The translations under genes and the position numbers were made by a program. Under the pieces are notes generated by a model, which saw only the letters and a list, made by a program, of their open reading frames with translations, ran no database searches and was not told the DNA's origin. From Saccharospirillum impatiens DSM 12546 (lineage in GTDB: Bacteria > Pseudomonadota > Gammaproteobacteria > Pseudomonadales > Natronospirillaceae): a stretch of DNA of 64,000 bases. The stretch spans positions 124,001-188,000 of the forward strand of contig NZ_AUIH01000005.1 of assembly GCF_000423605.1 (NCBI RefSeq), read 5' to 3'. This document shows, piece by piece, positions 63,346 through 64,000 of this stretch (position 1 is its first letter; every line of letters starts with the position of its first letter).

Positions 63346-64000
63346 CTATTCGTCAGTTTTCAACTCATCGGGAATATTAACAGACGGCTTGCGCTCCGGT
63401 TTGGGTGCACGGCCTTTCTTCCACTGATCAGTCTGAAAGACGAATGCCAGCACCTGGGCGACGGCGACATACAGCCCTTCCGGAATTTCCTGACCTATTT
63501 CAGTATGGTGATAGATTGACCGGGCCAACGCTGGCATTTCCAGAACCGGAATCTTGTATTCACCGGCAATTTCCCGAATTTTCATGGCGGTCTCATCCAC
63601 CCCTTTGGCCAACAACATTGGAGCAGGCATACCCTGAGGGTCGTACTTGAGGGCAACCGCATAGTGTGTAGGGTTGGTGATAACAACATCGGCATCCGGC
63701 ACGTCGGCCATCATTCTTCGATTGGCCATTTCTCGCTGCAACTGCCGAATCTTGCTTTTTACTTCGGGTTTGCCCTCGGTGTTTTTGTACTCTTCCTTAA
63801 CCTCCTGCATCGTCATTTTCAGCTTTTTGGTATGACTGTAAATCTGGAATGGAATGTCAACAATGGCAATGATGATGGTACTGCAGCAGATCAGCAGAAA
63901 CGTCCAGGCAAGAACGACAGCCGCGTGTTTGACCGAGGGGCCGGTCGGTTCGAAGACCATGCTGATAAAGTCACCTTTCAGACCAAACAAAACGATCACT
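63346..64000 (-). CDS. flhB: Flagellar export switch protein FlhB, C-terminal part (5' end outside window)
   Basis: The frame runs off the window edge; 217 C-terminal residues are seen of a usual 375-380. A hydrophobic segment (FLLICCSTIIIAIVDIPFQIY) and the basic linker (KKLKMTMQEVKEEYKNTEG) precede the autocleavage site NPTHYAVALKYD, the switch from hook to filament export. The C-terminal domain continues with KIREIAGEYKIPVLEMPALARSIYHHTEIGQEIPEGLY. It is followed by flhA after 79 bases. Confidence 0.95.
   Translation of the reverse strand, partial: VIVLFGLKGDFISMVFEPTGPSVKHAAVVLAWTFLLICCSTIIIAIVDIPFQIYSHTKKLKMTMQEVKEEYKNTEGKPEVKSKIRQLQREMANRRMMADVPDADVVITNPTHYAVALKYDPQGMPAPMLLAKGVDETAMKIREIAGEYKIPVLEMPALARSIYHHTEIGQEIPEGLYVAVAQVLAFVFQTDQWKKGRAPKPERKPSVNIPDELKTDE

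Overview
The window looks like the chromosome of a motile, probably marine gammaproteobacterium from the Pseudomonas/Oceanospirillales side of the class. Supporting signs are a complete Na+-NQR operon beside an NhaB antiporter, an atypical FabY-type ketoacyl synthase, a DesB-type desaturase, a thioinosine phosphorylase of the Pseudomonas type, and a flagellar/chemotaxis block in Pseudomonas order (flhB-flhA-flhF-fleN-fliA-cheY-cheZ-cheA-cheB-motC-motD-parC-parP-cheW-DUF2802). No genus is claimed. No phage, integrase, transposase, rRNA or CRISPR array was seen. There is one tRNA, Arg(CCT).

Layout. 1-4430 (+): end of nhaB, dusA, tal and a Tus-like replication-terminus protein. 4539-13189 (-): sthA, then the sodium-pumping NADH:quinone reductase nqrABCDEF with its maturation genes apbE and nqrM. 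13528-17804 (+): mfd and a CsiV-family gene. 17912-20661: thioinosine phosphorylase, tRNA-Arg, a UPF0149 protein, bolA and a DnaQ-like exonuclease. 20824-29222 (-): a six-gene envelope redox operon of largely unknown purpose (c-type cytochrome lipoprotein of planctomycete type, Tat-exported DUF1501 protein, DUF4266 lipoprotein, DUF3570 outer-membrane barrel, a second ApbE, DsbD). 29498-38371: desB, a coupled small protein, an acetyltransferase, arsC-wrbA-DUF2069, a GlxA-type regulator, fabY, trmH, a CDF metal exporter and a DUF2914 protein. 38419-48107: aroC, prmB, a Hen1-like methyltransferase with two alpha/beta hydrolases, sixA-DUF4389-gpsA, an rssC/rssB-like partner-switching pair, a PilZ protein and mlaA. 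48117-64000 (-): the chemotaxis/flagellar block, ending inside flhB.

The genes form recognisable units. NqrM and ApbE mature the Nqr pump. In the motility block the order suggests a cascade: a sigma54-type promoter sits before flhA (flhA-flhF-fleN-fliA) and a close match to a FliA (sigma28) promoter sits before cheY, so FliA would switch on the chemotaxis genes next to it. ParC/ParP and a repeated motif in the CheA linker suggest polar anchoring of the arrays.

The least explained items are the 20824-29222 operon, the Tus homologue, the stand-alone Hen1-like methyltransferase, a family of intergenic inverted-repeat elements (3151-3327, 36003-36126, 53811-53851), and several perfect palindromes in promoter regions (29332, 34052, 43055).
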